A DNA stretch of 64,000 nucleotides from RHKX01 sp046330285 (GCA_046330285.1 JAXLSX010000005.1:151333-215332), one strand, 5' to 3'. Shown: positions 46,860 to 55,578, numbered from the stretch's first letter. The notes: generated by a model not told the origin, from the letters alone. Numbers and translations are program-made.

Positions 46860-46960
46860 CGCCGCAGGGTAGCGGCGCGCCGTTCTCCGGAAACGCGGTT
46901 CGGTCCGTGAGCGCGGCCTACCCGCGCACAGCGCAGCCCCGATCCCTAACCTCCCGGCGG

Positions 46961-47881
46961 ATGGATCTGTCCGGCAAGGTCGTCTTCATCACCGGGGGTG
47001 CACGGGGTATCGGCGCCGCCGTCGGCGTGGAATCGGCGCGCCGAGGCGCCAGCGTCATGCTCGCGGGCCTCGAGCCCGAGCAGCTCGCCGCCACCGCCGA
47101 GCGGATCGGCGCGTCCGCCCATCACGTCGAGTGCGACGTGACCGACCTCGATTCGGTCGAGGCGGCCGCCGCGAGCACCGTCGAGCGCTTCGGCGGCATC
47201 GACGTCGTCCTCGCCAACGCCGGGATCGGCACCTACGGCACCGCCGAGAAGGGCGACCCGGAGGCGTGGCTTCGAACCGTCGACGTCAACCTCGGCGGCG
47301 TCTACCGGACCCTTCACGCGACGCTGCCCGCGGTGCTCGAACGCCGTGGCTACATCGGCGTCGTCTGCTCGATCGCCTCGTTCGCCCCGCTCGCCGGGAT
47401 GTCGTCCTACAGCGCCTCGAAGGCCGGCGCCGAGTCGCTCGTCAGGGCGGTTCGCCAGGAGGTCGGATTCCGCGGCGTCGACGTCGGCGCCATCCACCCG
47501 TCCTGGATCGACACCGACCTCGTCCGCGAGAGCGAGAACGACCTGCCCGCCTTCCGCGACGCCCGATCGAAGCTGCCGTGGCCGCTGAAGTCGACGACGT
47601 CGGTCGACGTCTGCGCGCGGGCGATCGTCGACGGTTTCGAGCAGCGCAGGGCTCGGGTCTTCGTGCCGCGGGCGGCGGCGCTGACGTACTGGCTTCGCAC
47701 CCTGATCACGAGTGGCGCCGGCGAGCGGATGACCGCCGCCGAGTCGGCCGAGCGGGTGCCGCAGATGGAGCAGCAGATCGCGGCTCTCGGGCGCTCCGGC
47801 AGTGCGAGGACGACGGCGATCAACGACTTGGAAACAGAAAGCGATGCGGAGCAGTCCGCGGAGGTGGGTTCGAAGGGATGA
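46961..47881 (+). CDS. Short-chain dehydrogenase/reductase
   Basis: A 306-aa classical SDR. The cofactor motif is VVFITGGARGIGAAVG (TGGARGIG), NAG is in VLANAGIG, and the catalytic Ser-Tyr-Lys lie in SIASFAPLAGMSSYSASKAG. ATG 46961 gives the usual MDLSGKVVFITGG opening. Residues beyond 230 (TSSVDVCARAIVDGFEQRRA-like STTSVDVCARAIVDGFEQRR) resemble enzymes of the DltE/SDR family acting on lipidic substrates. The stop overlaps the start of the RTX-like gene (ATGA), indicating a translationally coupled pair. Confidence 0.92.
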   Translation: MDLSGKVVFITGGARGIGAAVGVESARRGASVMLAGLEPEQLAATAERIGASAHHVECDVTDLDSVEAAAASTVERFGGIDVVLANAGIGTYGTAEKGDPEAWLRTVDVNLGGVYRTLHATLPAVLERRGYIGVVCSIASFAPLAGMSSYSASKAGAESLVRAVRQEVGFRGVDVGAIHPSWIDTDLVRESENDLPAFRDARSKLPWPLKSTTSVDVCARAIVDGFEQRRARVFVPRAAALTYWLRTLITSGAGERMTAAESAERVPQMEQQIAALGRSGSARTTAINDLETESDAEQSAEVGSKG

Positions 47882-48750
47882 GGTTCAGGGCAGGGGTCGC
47901 GCTCGCGGCAGCCATGGTGGCCGCGGGTGCGTTCGGGGCGGCGACGGCGGCTGCCGATCACGTTCCGGCTGACGCGAAGATCTGCAAGAAGCACACGGTG
48001 CAGGGCAGCAACGCCGGCACGACCGTGCACCTCGGTGGCGGCCGCCATCTCTACAACGGCGGTGACGGCAACGACAAGATCTACGGCGGGCCGAAGGACG
48101 ACATCATCAACGGCGGCCGCGGCAACGACACCGTCCACGGCGGCGGTGGCAACGACGTGGTCTGCGGCGGCGTCGGCGACGACAAGGTCTACGGCGACAA
48201 GGGCCGGGACAAGGTCTACGGCGAGGAGGAGGACGACTTCCTCCAGGGCGGCCCCGACAACGACTACATGAACGGCCAGGCCGGCCGCGACCGGCTCGCC
48301 GGCTACGGCAAGAAGAAGGGCAAGGCCGTCGCCGACGGCGCCGACTTCCTCGACGGCAGCTTCGACCAGGACGTCCTGATCGCCGGCGGCTTCGACTCGC
48401 TGCTCGGCGGCGCCGACAACGACACCCTCTTCACCAAGACCAAGGACGAGCCGGTGAAGAAGATGGACGGCTACATCGGGGACGACCGGATCACCGGCTC
48501 CGACGCCGCCGACCGGAACCTGTTCGGCGACATCGGCGACGACATCATTCGCGGCGGTGGCGGCAATGACCTGATCGACGGCGGCGGCAGCAACGACGAG
48601 CTGTTCGGCGGCGACGATGACGACACCGTCCTCGGCAACGACGGCACCGACAAGCTCCACGGCGACAACGGCACCGACGAGTGCAACGGCGGAGGCGGCA
48701 ACAACGACACGGCCGACTCCACCTGCGAGAACAAGAAGAACATCCCTTAG
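47878..48750 (+). CDS. Secreted RTX-like calcium-binding repeat protein
   Basis: A 290-aa exported protein: signal peptide MRFRAGVALAAAMVAAGAFG then ATAAA. The rest is built of glycine/aspartate nonapeptides GGxGxDxUx (about nine in 63-143: GGDGNDKIY, GGRGNDTVH, GGGGNDVVC and so on). A non-repeat insert follows, then about six more (GDIGDDIIR, GGGGNDLID, GGDDDDTVL). Such parallel beta-rolls fold on Ca2+ binding. There is no enzymatic domain and no type I secretion signal or genes; export is by Sec. The ATG overlaps the SDR stop. It is probably a structural surface or matrix protein. Confidence 0.9.
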   Translation: MRFRAGVALAAAMVAAGAFGAATAAADHVPADAKICKKHTVQGSNAGTTVHLGGGRHLYNGGDGNDKIYGGPKDDIINGGRGNDTVHGGGGNDVVCGGVGDDKVYGDKGRDKVYGEEEDDFLQGGPDNDYMNGQAGRDRLAGYGKKKGKAVADGADFLDGSFDQDVLIAGGFDSLLGGADNDTLFTKTKDEPVKKMDGYIGDDRITGSDAADRNLFGDIGDDIIRGGGGNDLIDGGGSNDELFGGDDDDTVLGNDGTDKLHGDNGTDECNGGGGNNDTADSTCENKKNIP

Positions 48751-48760
48751 CCGCCGGGGG

Positions 48761-49945
48761 TCAACCGAGGGAACCGCGGAGCGCGGCGACGCGCTCCGCG
48801 GAGCTCTCGAACGCGGCGCGATCGAGCCGGCCGCGCCGGAGCGCGCGGACGAGTGCGTCGCCGGCGGCCGACGCCGTGCGCCAGTCGCCGTAGAGCAGCA
48901 GGTCGCTGCCAGCTCCGGCCGCCGCGAGGGCGACCTCGTCGCGATCGCCCCAGGCCTGCGCCGCGGTCGCGTCCAGGGAATCGGTGATCGAGACTCCCGT
49001 GAAGCCGAGGCGGCCGCGAAGCTCGCCGGTGGCGATCTCCGGCGCGAGGGCGGCGGGGCGGCGGGAGAGCGCCGGGTAGGTGGCGAGGCCGAGCATGACC
49101 AGCTCGCCGCCGCCCTCCGCGAAGGCGGCGAACGGGGCCATGTCGGCGTTGCGCAGCGCCGCCGCGGGGAGATCGATGGCCTGGGCGGCGAAGTCGGTGT
49201 TGGTCGCGGCTCCGCCGAGGCCCGGGAAGTGCTTAGCGGCCGCGGCGACGCCGCCGTCGCGAAGACCCGCGGCGAAGCCGTCGACGCCGGTTGCGATCAC
49301 CTCCTCGGGCCGGGCGCCGAAGGAGCGCTCCTCGGCGGCGATCGCGGCACCGGGACGGGCGAGGTCGAGGACGGGGGCGAGGTCGACGTTGACTCCGGCC
49401 CCGAGCAGCGACTTCGCGGTCGCCCGGCCCTGCTCTCGTGCGTAGCCGGGGCCGCGCTGCGCCATCTCGGCGGCGGAGGCGGACGGCGGTCCCGGCAGCC
49501 GCTTCACCTGCCCGCCCTCCTGGTCGGTCATGACGAGAAGCGGCGCGTCGAGCGGGGCGCGGCCAGCGGCGCGCTGGAGCTCCGCGGTCATCCGGGTGTC
49601 GGCGCGGTCGCCGGTGAAGTTGTCCTCGAACAGGATCACGCCGGCGAGGCCGCCGTCGGCGAGCATCCGCAGCAAGCCTTTCGGCGGCTCGGTGCCGTCG
49701 AAGCCGGCGACCAGCCGCTGGCCGGCGAGCTCACCCGCGGTGAGCGCGGCGAGTGGGTCCGGGGGAGGGGCGGGAGCCGGATCGGCCCCGTCGGATCCGC
49801 CGCCGGCGAGGATCCCGGCGGTGAGGCCGAGCACGGCTGCGACGACGACGGCGATCACGAGCGCGGTCCGGCGACGGCGTCGAAACCTGGCATCGGCGCG
49901 CCGGCGCGCGCGCCGAGCACTCTCGGAGTCGGGGTCCGGGGGCAT
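48761..49945 (-). CDS. GH3 family beta-N-acetylhexosaminidase-like protein, membrane anchored
   Basis: A 394-aa protein. A cytoplasmic Arg-rich stub and one transmembrane helix (TALVIAVVVAAVLGLTAGIL) precede a Pro linker and a GH3 TIM barrel. LLVMTDQEGGQVKRLPGPP is the NagZ-type substrate loop. AKHFPGLGGAATNTD is the actinobacterial form of the KHFPGHGxxxxDSH loop, where the His of the Asp-His acid/base dyad is not seen. GVSITDSLDATAA carries the nucleophile Asp. NagZ-type enzymes remove N-acetylglucosamine from peptidoglycan fragments; an extracytoplasmic role in wall recycling fits the anchor. Confidence 0.85.
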   Translation of the reverse strand: MPPDPDSESARRARRRADARFRRRRRTALVIAVVVAAVLGLTAGILAGGGSDGADPAPAPPPDPLAALTAGELAGQRLVAGFDGTEPPKGLLRMLADGGLAGVILFEDNFTGDRADTRMTAELQRAAGRAPLDAPLLVMTDQEGGQVKRLPGPPSASAAEMAQRGPGYAREQGRATAKSLLGAGVNVDLAPVLDLARPGAAIAAEERSFGARPEEVIATGVDGFAAGLRDGGVAAAAKHFPGLGGAATNTDFAAQAIDLPAAALRNADMAPFAAFAEGGGELVMLGLATYPALSRRPAALAPEIATGELRGRLGFTGVSITDSLDATAAQAWGDRDEVALAAAGAGSDLLLYGDWRTASAAGDALVRALRRGRLDRAAFESSAERVAALRGSLG

Positions 49946-49963
49946 CCCCGCGAGGCTAGATGC

Positions 49964-51187
49964 TCAGCGTCCGTCGGCCCGGATCCGGGCCGCCTGCCGG
50001 ACGAGATGGTCGCGCTCGGCGACGTTGGTGGCGCGGCCGGCGGCGGCCGCGTAGGCCTCGGCGGCGGCCTGCGGGTCCCCGCCGAGCTCGAGCAGGTGGG
50101 CGCGGACGGCGTGCCAGCGGTGCCGCTCGCCGAGGACGTCGCTGAGCCGGTCGGTCTCGCGCAGCCCGGCGTCGGCGCCGCGGACGTGGCCGATCGCGAC
50201 GGCCCGCCCGAGGACGGCGGCCGGATCCTCGCGGACCGGATCGGCCGTCAGCGCGACGAGGTCGTCGTAGAAGGCGAGGATCTGCGGCCAGTCGGTCTCC
50301 GCGGCGCTCGCCGCGTCGTCGTGGAGGGCGGCGATCGCGGCCTCGAGTTGGTAGCGGCCCGGGGGCCGCTCGTCGGTCTGCATCGCGAGCGCCGACTGGA
50401 GGACGCGAACTCCCTCGGCGATCTCGCGGGTGTCCCAGAGGCGGCGGTCCTGGCGGTCGAGGGGAACGATCCGGCCCTCGCCGTCGATCCGCGCCGGCAG
50501 CCGGGCGTGGTTGAGGAGCATTAGGGCGAGCAGGCCGCGCGCCTCAGGTTCCTCGGTTGCGAGGGTGAGCTGGCTCGCGAGGCGGATCGCCTCGGCGGCG
50601 AGGTCGATCCGCTCGGTGTGGCCGGCCGTGTAGATCAGGTAGAGGACCCTGAGGACCACGGCGAGGTCGCCGGGCGTCCCGAGGTCGCGGCCCCGGAGGG
50701 TGCTCTTCGCGCGGCTGATCCGCTGCGCCATCGTCGCCTCGGGGACGTAGAAGGCGTCGGCGATCTCGCGGGTCGTCAGCCCGCCGACCGCGCGCAGGGT
50801 CAGCGCCACCTGCGAGGCAGGCGTCAGATCCGGATGACAGCAGCAGAAGAGGAGGAACAGCGTGTCGTCGCCTTCGACGACCGCCGCCTCGACGTCCGGC
50901 GCCTGCGGCTCGGGGTCGGTCGCCTCCTCGCGGCGCCGGCGGGCCGCCTCGCTGCGGCGGGAGTCGACGAGCCGTCGTCGCGCCACGGCGGTCAGCCACG
51001 CGCGCGGGTCGTCGGGGGCATGCTCGGGCCGGACGCGGAGCGCCTCGATCAGCGCCTCCTGGAGGGCGTCCTCGGCCGCGTCGAAGTCCTCGCCGCGGCG
51101 AACCATCGCGGCGAGGACCTGCGGGACGAGGGCGCGCAGGGCGCCCTCGTCCAGTGGCTGGGCCGGAGCCCCGATGCTGCTCCTCAG
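49964..51187 (-). CDS. Second ECF42-type RNA polymerase sigma factor
   Basis: About 407 aa. Region 2 is QVLAAMVRRGEDFDAAEDAL through PRAWLTAVARRRLVDSRRSE. Region 4 is LTTREIADAFYVPEATMAQR followed by ISRAKSTLR. The long C-terminal TPR-like extension includes VLYLIYTAGHTERIDLAAEA and LDRQDRRLWDTREIAEGVRV. No ATG, GTG or TTG suits the expected N-terminus. A CTG at 51187 overlapping the DGPF stop (CTGA) gives the family length; GTG 51232 is the nearest standard alternative. It is the downstream partner of the DGPF gene, like the pair at 30-31.8 kb. Confidence 0.9.
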   Translation of the reverse strand: MRSSIGAPAQPLDEGALRALVPQVLAAMVRRGEDFDAAEDALQEALIEALRVRPEHAPDDPRAWLTAVARRRLVDSRRSEAARRRREEATDPEPQAPDVEAAVVEGDDTLFLLFCCCHPDLTPASQVALTLRAVGGLTTREIADAFYVPEATMAQRISRAKSTLRGRDLGTPGDLAVVLRVLYLIYTAGHTERIDLAAEAIRLASQLTLATEEPEARGLLALMLLNHARLPARIDGEGRIVPLDRQDRRLWDTREIAEGVRVLQSALAMQTDERPPGRYQLEAAIAALHDDAASAAETDWPQILAFYDDLVALTADPVREDPAAVLGRAVAIGHVRGADAGLRETDRLSDVLGERHRWHAVRAHLLELGGDPQAAAEAYAAAAGRATNVAERDHLVRQAARIRADGR

Positions 51188-51588
51188 TCCTCGGAGGGGG
51201 CGCTGGTCATGATCTCGCGGACGTCGATCCACTCGTACAGCGGCTCGCCGCCGGGGCCGGGCTCGGAGGAGACGTAGGCCGCGACCTCGAGCGCCCGCTC
51301 GTAGGAGTCGACGTCGATCATGTACCAGCCGGCCACGAGGTCGCTGGTCTCGGGATGGGGACCGTCGGTGGTGACGGGGGCGGCGTCGGGGCCGCCGTAG
51401 CGGACCCAGGTGCGCTCCGGCGCCAGCGCCTGCGCGTCGACGTACTCGCCGCCGATCACGTTGCGGAGGTTGCGGAGGAAGGCGATGTGCGCCTCCACGT
51501 CCTCCGGCGCCCACTCGTCCATCGGCGGGAACGGGTGGTGCGGCTCGGGGCCGCCGCGGTAGTGCTTGAGAAGCAGGTACTTCGGCAT
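51184..51588 (-). CDS. Second YciI-like DGPF protein, partner of ECF42 sigma factor
   Basis: A 134-aa dimeric-barrel protein starting MPKYLLLKHYRGGPEPHHPF, with AAGGAGATCAAG before ATG 51588. The signature reads VTTDGPHPETSDLVAGWYMI, a DGPH variant of the DGPF motif. The opening LLLKHYRGG is typical of the ECF42-associated subgroup. The 3' end overlaps the sigma reading frame. It is more divergent in sequence from the 30090 copy than a recent duplicate would be. Confidence 0.9.
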   Translation of the reverse strand: MPKYLLLKHYRGGPEPHHPFPPMDEWAPEDVEAHIAFLRNLRNVIGGEYVDAQALAPERTWVRYGGPDAAPVTTDGPHPETSDLVAGWYMIDVDSYERALEVAAYVSSEPGPGGEPLYEWIDVREIMTSAPSED

Positions 51589-51693
51589 CTTGATCTCCTT
51601 GTCTCGCGGGCCGCTCTTCGGCCCTTTACCCGCTGGAGCGGAGCCGACCGGCGGTTCTCGACATCGGATCCTCCAGCAGGCGGGAGGAATTCG

Positions 51694-52965
51694 TCAGGAG
51701 TCGGCGCCGACGCCGGTCCCGCGCTCGGTCGCTGTCGTTCCGGCGGCGCGCGGATGCCCGCTCCAGTGCGGCTTCGCGAAGAGCATCTGGACGTCGCGCA
51801 GCCGGGTCTCGGCGAACCCACCCTCGCTGAGGGAGAGGTAGAAGCACCAGGTGCGCCGGAACCGATCGTCGTAGCCCAGCTCTTCGAGGCGGCCGGTCGC
51901 GTCCTCGAAGCGCTCGCGCCAGGCGCGCAGCGTCAGCACGTAGCTCGCGGAGATGTCCTCGAGCGCGACCGTGCGGAGGTCGGTCTCGCTGCGGATCGAG
52001 CGCTGGATCGACTCGACCGACGGCAGACAGCCGCCGGGGAAGATCACCTGGTTGGCGAAGCTCCGGGTCCGCTTCTCGGTCTCGTAGGCGCGGTCGTCGA
52101 CGCAGATCGCCTGCAGGAAGAAAAGCCCGTGCGGGGCCAGCAGCTCCGAGCAATGGCGGAAGTAGGTGTCGAACCACTCCCAGCCGACCGCCTCGATCAT
52201 CTCGAGCGAGACGAGCTTGTCGTAGGTGCCCCGGAGGTCGCGGTAGTCGGCGCCGACGACCGTGATCAGGTCCTCGAGCCCTGCCGCCGTCACCCGCGCC
52301 TCGGCGTATTCGCGCTGCTCGCGGGAGATCGTGGTCGTCGTCACCCGGCAGCCGCGGGAGGAGGCGGCGTGCACCGCCATACCGCCCCAGCCGGTGCCGA
52401 TCTCGAGCAGGTGGTCGGTCGCGTCGAGCTCGAGCGCGTCGCAGATCCGCTCGAGGCGGATGTGTTGAGCCCGCTCGAGCGTCTCCTCACCGGTCTCGTA
52501 GTAGGCGCTCGAGTACATCATCGCCTCGCGGTCGAGGAAGAGCTCGAACATGTCGTTGCCGAGGTCGTAGTGGGCGGCGATGTTCGAACGGGCGCCGGCG
52601 CGCGTGTTCAGCATCCCGAGCGAGGCGAGCCGCTGGAAGGGGAGCAGGAGCGGCGCGATCCGCTTGCGGAGCGGATCGGCGCGGCCGATGTCGCGGGCGG
52701 CGATCCGGAGGAGGGTGGGGAGGTCGTCGGTGTCCCAGAGGCGCTCGGCGTAGGCCTCGCCGAAGGCGATGCTCTTCGACTTCACCAGCCGCCGGTAGAC
52801 GCGGGGGTCGTGGACCTCGATCCGGGCGCGCAGCGCCGCCGACGTCGGGCCGAAGCTACGGCTCTCGCCGCCGGGGAAGCGTTCGTCGACCTCGATCGAG
52901 CCGGCCTCGACGCGGCGCAGGACGGCGTGGACGATCCGCCTCCACGGGTCGGCCCCCGTTCGCAT
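51694..52965 (-). CDS. Cyclopropane-fatty-acyl-phospholipid synthase family methyltransferase
   Basis: A 423-aa SAM-dependent enzyme methylenating or methylating unsaturated acyl chains of membrane phospholipids. The N-terminal domain of about 140 aa is followed by SNIAAHYDLGNDMFELFLDR, characteristic of the family. The SAM motif is HLLEIGTGWGGMAVHAASSR. Further motifs are TTTTISREQREYAEARV, SLEMIEAVGWEWFDTYF and IFPGGCLPSVESI. The ATG shares a base with the DUF1365 stop (TGATG). It is last of a coupled operon SRPBCC, FAD oxidoreductase, DUF1365, CFA synthase, a set known elsewhere for light or singlet-oxygen responses and unusual fatty acids. Confidence 0.94.
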   Translation of the reverse strand: MRTGADPWRRIVHAVLRRVEAGSIEVDERFPGGESRSFGPTSAALRARIEVHDPRVYRRLVKSKSIAFGEAYAERLWDTDDLPTLLRIAARDIGRADPLRKRIAPLLLPFQRLASLGMLNTRAGARSNIAAHYDLGNDMFELFLDREAMMYSSAYYETGEETLERAQHIRLERICDALELDATDHLLEIGTGWGGMAVHAASSRGCRVTTTTISREQREYAEARVTAAGLEDLITVVGADYRDLRGTYDKLVSLEMIEAVGWEWFDTYFRHCSELLAPHGLFFLQAICVDDRAYETEKRTRSFANQVIFPGGCLPSVESIQRSIRSETDLRTVALEDISASYVLTLRAWRERFEDATGRLEELGYDDRFRRTWCFYLSLSEGGFAETRLRDVQMLFAKPHWSGHPRAAGTTATERGTGVGADS

Positions 52966-53771
52966 CAGCCCCGGTCGGCCGGCGGCGAGAAATAGGGCGC
53001 ACCCTTGAGCTTCAGCCGCGCTGCGTTGAGGTAGATCCGGGCGAGCGTCGAAGCCGTCATGGGCGGATAGCGGAACAGTATCCCGCCGAGCGCCCGCGGC
53101 GACAACTCGCGGCGCTCGAGCGCGAGGCCGGCGGTGAAGACGGTCTCGCCGCGCTCGTCGCGGTTGGAGATCGTCACGGCGAGACGCTCGCCGGGCGCGC
53201 TCGCGGACCACTCGTAGGTCTGATCCATCGGCATGAACGGGGAGACGTGGAGCCGCTTCGCGAACTCGCCCCGGAGCCCGTCCGGACCGGCCGGGAGGAC
53301 GTAGCAGCGGCGTTGCCCCCAGGGCGTGTTCGTGACCTCGGCGACCATCGCCTCGATCCCGGAGCCGCCGTAGGCGAAGTAGAAGGAGACCGGGTTGAAG
53401 CCGACCCCCCAGTAGCGCGGGTTGGCGAGCATCAGGACCGGGCCGTCCGGTCGCGAGCCCGTACGTTCGGCGACGAGGTCGCGAACAGCGTCGCCGAGGG
53501 GCCGATCGTCGCCGTGGCCGCGCAGGTAGTCGGAGCGCCGGTAGCGCGCCGGGGCGCGGCGGCGCGCCGACCAGAGCGGGACCGGGTCGAGCAGCTCGGT
53601 CAGCCGGTCGACGTCGACCAGCGGCATGAAGACGCGATAGCGGAGGGAGTGCTCGACCGGGCTCCGGCGGCGGTGGGTCACCCAGCCCTCGTAGATCGCC
53701 GAGCCCGGGGCGGGTTCGCGGGCCGGGGACGCGCCGGCGGGCCCGGAGCGTTCGGCCAGCGCCGTGCTCAC
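52965..53771 (-). CDS. DUF1365 family protein
   Basis: A 268-aa protein from GTG 53771, which overlaps the FAD oxidoreductase stop (GTGA). Family marks are IYEGWVTHRRRSPVEHSLRY at the start of the domain, ANPRYWGVGFNPVSFYFAYG, VAEVTNTPWGQRRCYVLP, and the LHVSPFMPMDQTYEW segment. The function is not established. It almost always accompanies an FAD/NAD-binding oxidoreductase and a CFA-synthase-like methyltransferase, implying a step in lipid tailoring. Upstream codons of the same frame run through the FAD gene and are not part of this protein. Confidence 0.93.
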   Translation of the reverse strand: MSTALAERSGPAGASPAREPAPGSAIYEGWVTHRRRSPVEHSLRYRVFMPLVDVDRLTELLDPVPLWSARRRAPARYRRSDYLRGHGDDRPLGDAVRDLVAERTGSRPDGPVLMLANPRYWGVGFNPVSFYFAYGGSGIEAMVAEVTNTPWGQRRCYVLPAGPDGLRGEFAKRLHVSPFMPMDQTYEWSASAPGERLAVTISNRDERGETVFTAGLALERRELSPRALGGILFRYPPMTASTLARIYLNAARLKLKGAPYFSPPADRG

Positions 53772-55108
53772 GCAGCCTCCAGCAGCGGCTCGTCGTCGGG
53801 TTCTCCGGCGGCCGGCTCCGGCACGGGGGTCAGCGGTGACGCGACCCCGGGCCCGCGGCCCCCGAGTGCCGCGGCGACCCGGAGCGCCGACCAGGCGCCG
53901 TCCTCGTGGAAACCCCAGCGCCAGTAGGCACCGCAGTAGTGGACGCGGTCGGCGCCGCTGATCTCCTCCCAGCGGTGCTGGGCGGCGACGCCCTCGGCGG
54001 TGAACACCGGGTGGGCGTAGCCGATCCGCCTGATCACGCGCTCGGGATCGATCGCCTCGGTCCGGTTCAGCGTCACCAGATAACGCTCGGCTGCGGCGAG
54101 CGACTGGAGCCGGTTCATGTCGTAGGTGACGGTTGTCCGGCCGGCGGAGTCGTCGGTCAGGTGGAAGTTCCAGCTCGCCCAGGCGCTGCGGCGGCGCGGC
54201 ATCAGCGAGGTGTCGGTGTGGAGCACCGCCTCGTTCGGCTGGTAGGGGAAGGCGGCGAGGAGCTCGCGCTCGAGCCGGTTCGGCTCGGCGAGCAGTTCCA
54301 GCGCCTGATCGGCGTGGCAGGCGAGGACGACCTCGTCGAAGTGCTCGCTGCCGTCGTCGAGGCCGACCGCGACGCCGCCCTCGTCGAGCCGGCGCAGGCG
54401 CCGGACCGGCGCCCGGAGGCGGATCCGGTCGGCGTAGGGGGCGGTCAGCGCCTCGACGTAGCGCCGCGAGCCACCCGGGATCGTCCTCCAGGTCGGCCGG
54501 TTGCGGATCTGGAGGACGCCGTGGTTGTCGAAGAACGTCGCCAGGAACGAGGCCGGGAAGCTCCACATCTGCTCGGGATCGGCCGACCAGACGGCCGAGA
54601 CCTGGGGCACGATCAGCCGCTCGATGAAGTAGTCGGAGTAGCGGCCCTCCTCGAGGAAGGCGCCGAGCGAGGGGCCGCTGCCGTTGACGCCGATCAGCTC
54701 GCGGGCGTCGCGGTTGAACCGCACCAGGTCGGTCAGCATCCGGATGAACTGGGGGTCGACGAGGTGCCGGGGCCGCGCGAAGATCCCGCGGGCGCCGCGC
54801 GCCGACCACTCGAACCGGCCGTGGCCGTCGGAGACCCCGAAGCTCATGTTCGCGGGCTGGCTGGGTACGCCGAGCTCGGCGAGCATCGCCTCGAGGTTGG
54901 GGTAGTTGCGGTCGTTGAAGACGATGAAGCCGGTGTCGACGTCGACGCTGCCGCCGGGCTCTTCGACCGTGATCGTGTTCGTGTGCCCGCCGACGTAGTC
55001 GCCGGCCTCGAAGACGGCGATCTCGTGCCCGGCCCGGTGGAGCTCGGCGGCGGCCAGCATCCCAGAGATGCCGGTGCCGACGACTGCGATGCGGCGCGGT
55101 TGCGTCAC
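53768..55108 (-). CDS. FAD-dependent amine oxidase-like oxidoreductase (lipid operon)
   Basis: A 446-aa flavoprotein of the NAD/FAD-binding protein group found with DUF1365. The FAD motif is IAVVGTGISGMLAAAELHRA and continues to FEAGDYVGGHTNTI. Other marks are DTGFIVFNDRNYPNLEAMLA and the C-terminal VHYCGAYWRWGFHEDGAWSA flavin contact. The GTG start at 55108 overlaps the SRPBCC stop. It is likely a desaturase or oxidase acting on acyl chains before or after CFA-type methylation (inference from operon structure). Confidence 0.92.
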   Translation of the reverse strand: MTQPRRIAVVGTGISGMLAAAELHRAGHEIAVFEAGDYVGGHTNTITVEEPGGSVDVDTGFIVFNDRNYPNLEAMLAELGVPSQPANMSFGVSDGHGRFEWSARGARGIFARPRHLVDPQFIRMLTDLVRFNRDARELIGVNGSGPSLGAFLEEGRYSDYFIERLIVPQVSAVWSADPEQMWSFPASFLATFFDNHGVLQIRNRPTWRTIPGGSRRYVEALTAPYADRIRLRAPVRRLRRLDEGGVAVGLDDGSEHFDEVVLACHADQALELLAEPNRLERELLAAFPYQPNEAVLHTDTSLMPRRRSAWASWNFHLTDDSAGRTTVTYDMNRLQSLAAAERYLVTLNRTEAIDPERVIRRIGYAHPVFTAEGVAAQHRWEEISGADRVHYCGAYWRWGFHEDGAWSALRVAAALGGRGPGVASPLTPVPEPAAGEPDDEPLLEAA

Positions 55109-55578
55109 GACGCTGCCGGCACCGTCCTCGAGGACCGCGGCGGCGCCTCGGCGAGGCGGTTGCGGAGCCCGTCGCGCGCGGCGTCGCCGATCCGGCGGAA
55201 CGCAAGTCGCATCGGCAGCTCGGCGAGCCGGGCGATGCCCTTCATCGCGAGGTCGGCGTCGTAGGTGACCAGCGTGCCGCCGCCGGGGCGGAGGTCGAAG
55301 GTCATGACGTCGAGCGACGTGAACGTGCCGGTCTCGGCCCGGAGCACGACCTTCCGCGGTGGCTCGATCTCGATCGTCTCGTAGACGAGCGTGCTCTCGC
55401 GGCCCATGTAGGAAGTCGTCACCTCGAACCGTGCGCCGACGGCGAGCGGCTCGGCGGTGTGGCGGTCGGCCCGCACGACCCCGGGGTCCCAGTCGGAGAT
55501 GTTGGCGAAGTCGGCGAGGTAGGCGAATGCCTCCTTGCGGTCCCACGCGCTCTCAACGGTTGCTGTGTATCTGGCCAT
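55105..55578 (-). CDS. SRPBCC family lipid-binding-like protein
   Basis: A 157-aa START/Bet v1-like helix-grip protein. It opens MARYTATVESAWDRKEAFAY then LADFANISDWDPGV, the polyketide-cyclase/SRPBCC pattern, with SGTLV-type strand TLVYETIEIEPPRKVVLRAE. Members bind hydrophobic ligands. ATG 55578 is preceded by AAGGAAAG. First gene of the four-gene lipid-modification operon, where it may present acyl substrates. Confidence 0.88.
   Translation of the reverse strand: MARYTATVESAWDRKEAFAYLADFANISDWDPGVVRADRHTAEPLAVGARFEVTTSYMGRESTLVYETIEIEPPRKVVLRAETGTFTSLDVMTFDLRPGGGTLVTYDADLAMKGIARLAELPMRLAFRRIGDAARDGLRNRLAEAPPRSSRTVPAAS

Noticed and set aside
48617..50524. 635-codon plus-strand frame opposite GH3 and ECF42
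   Set aside because: Gly/Arg-rich shadow without motifs; opposite-strand genes are well supported.
52965..55205. Apparent 746-aa fusion ending in DUF1365
   Set aside because: The N-terminal 480 residues are an Arg/Pro-rich off-frame reading of the FAD oxidoreductase; DUF1365 starts at the GTGA junction 53771.
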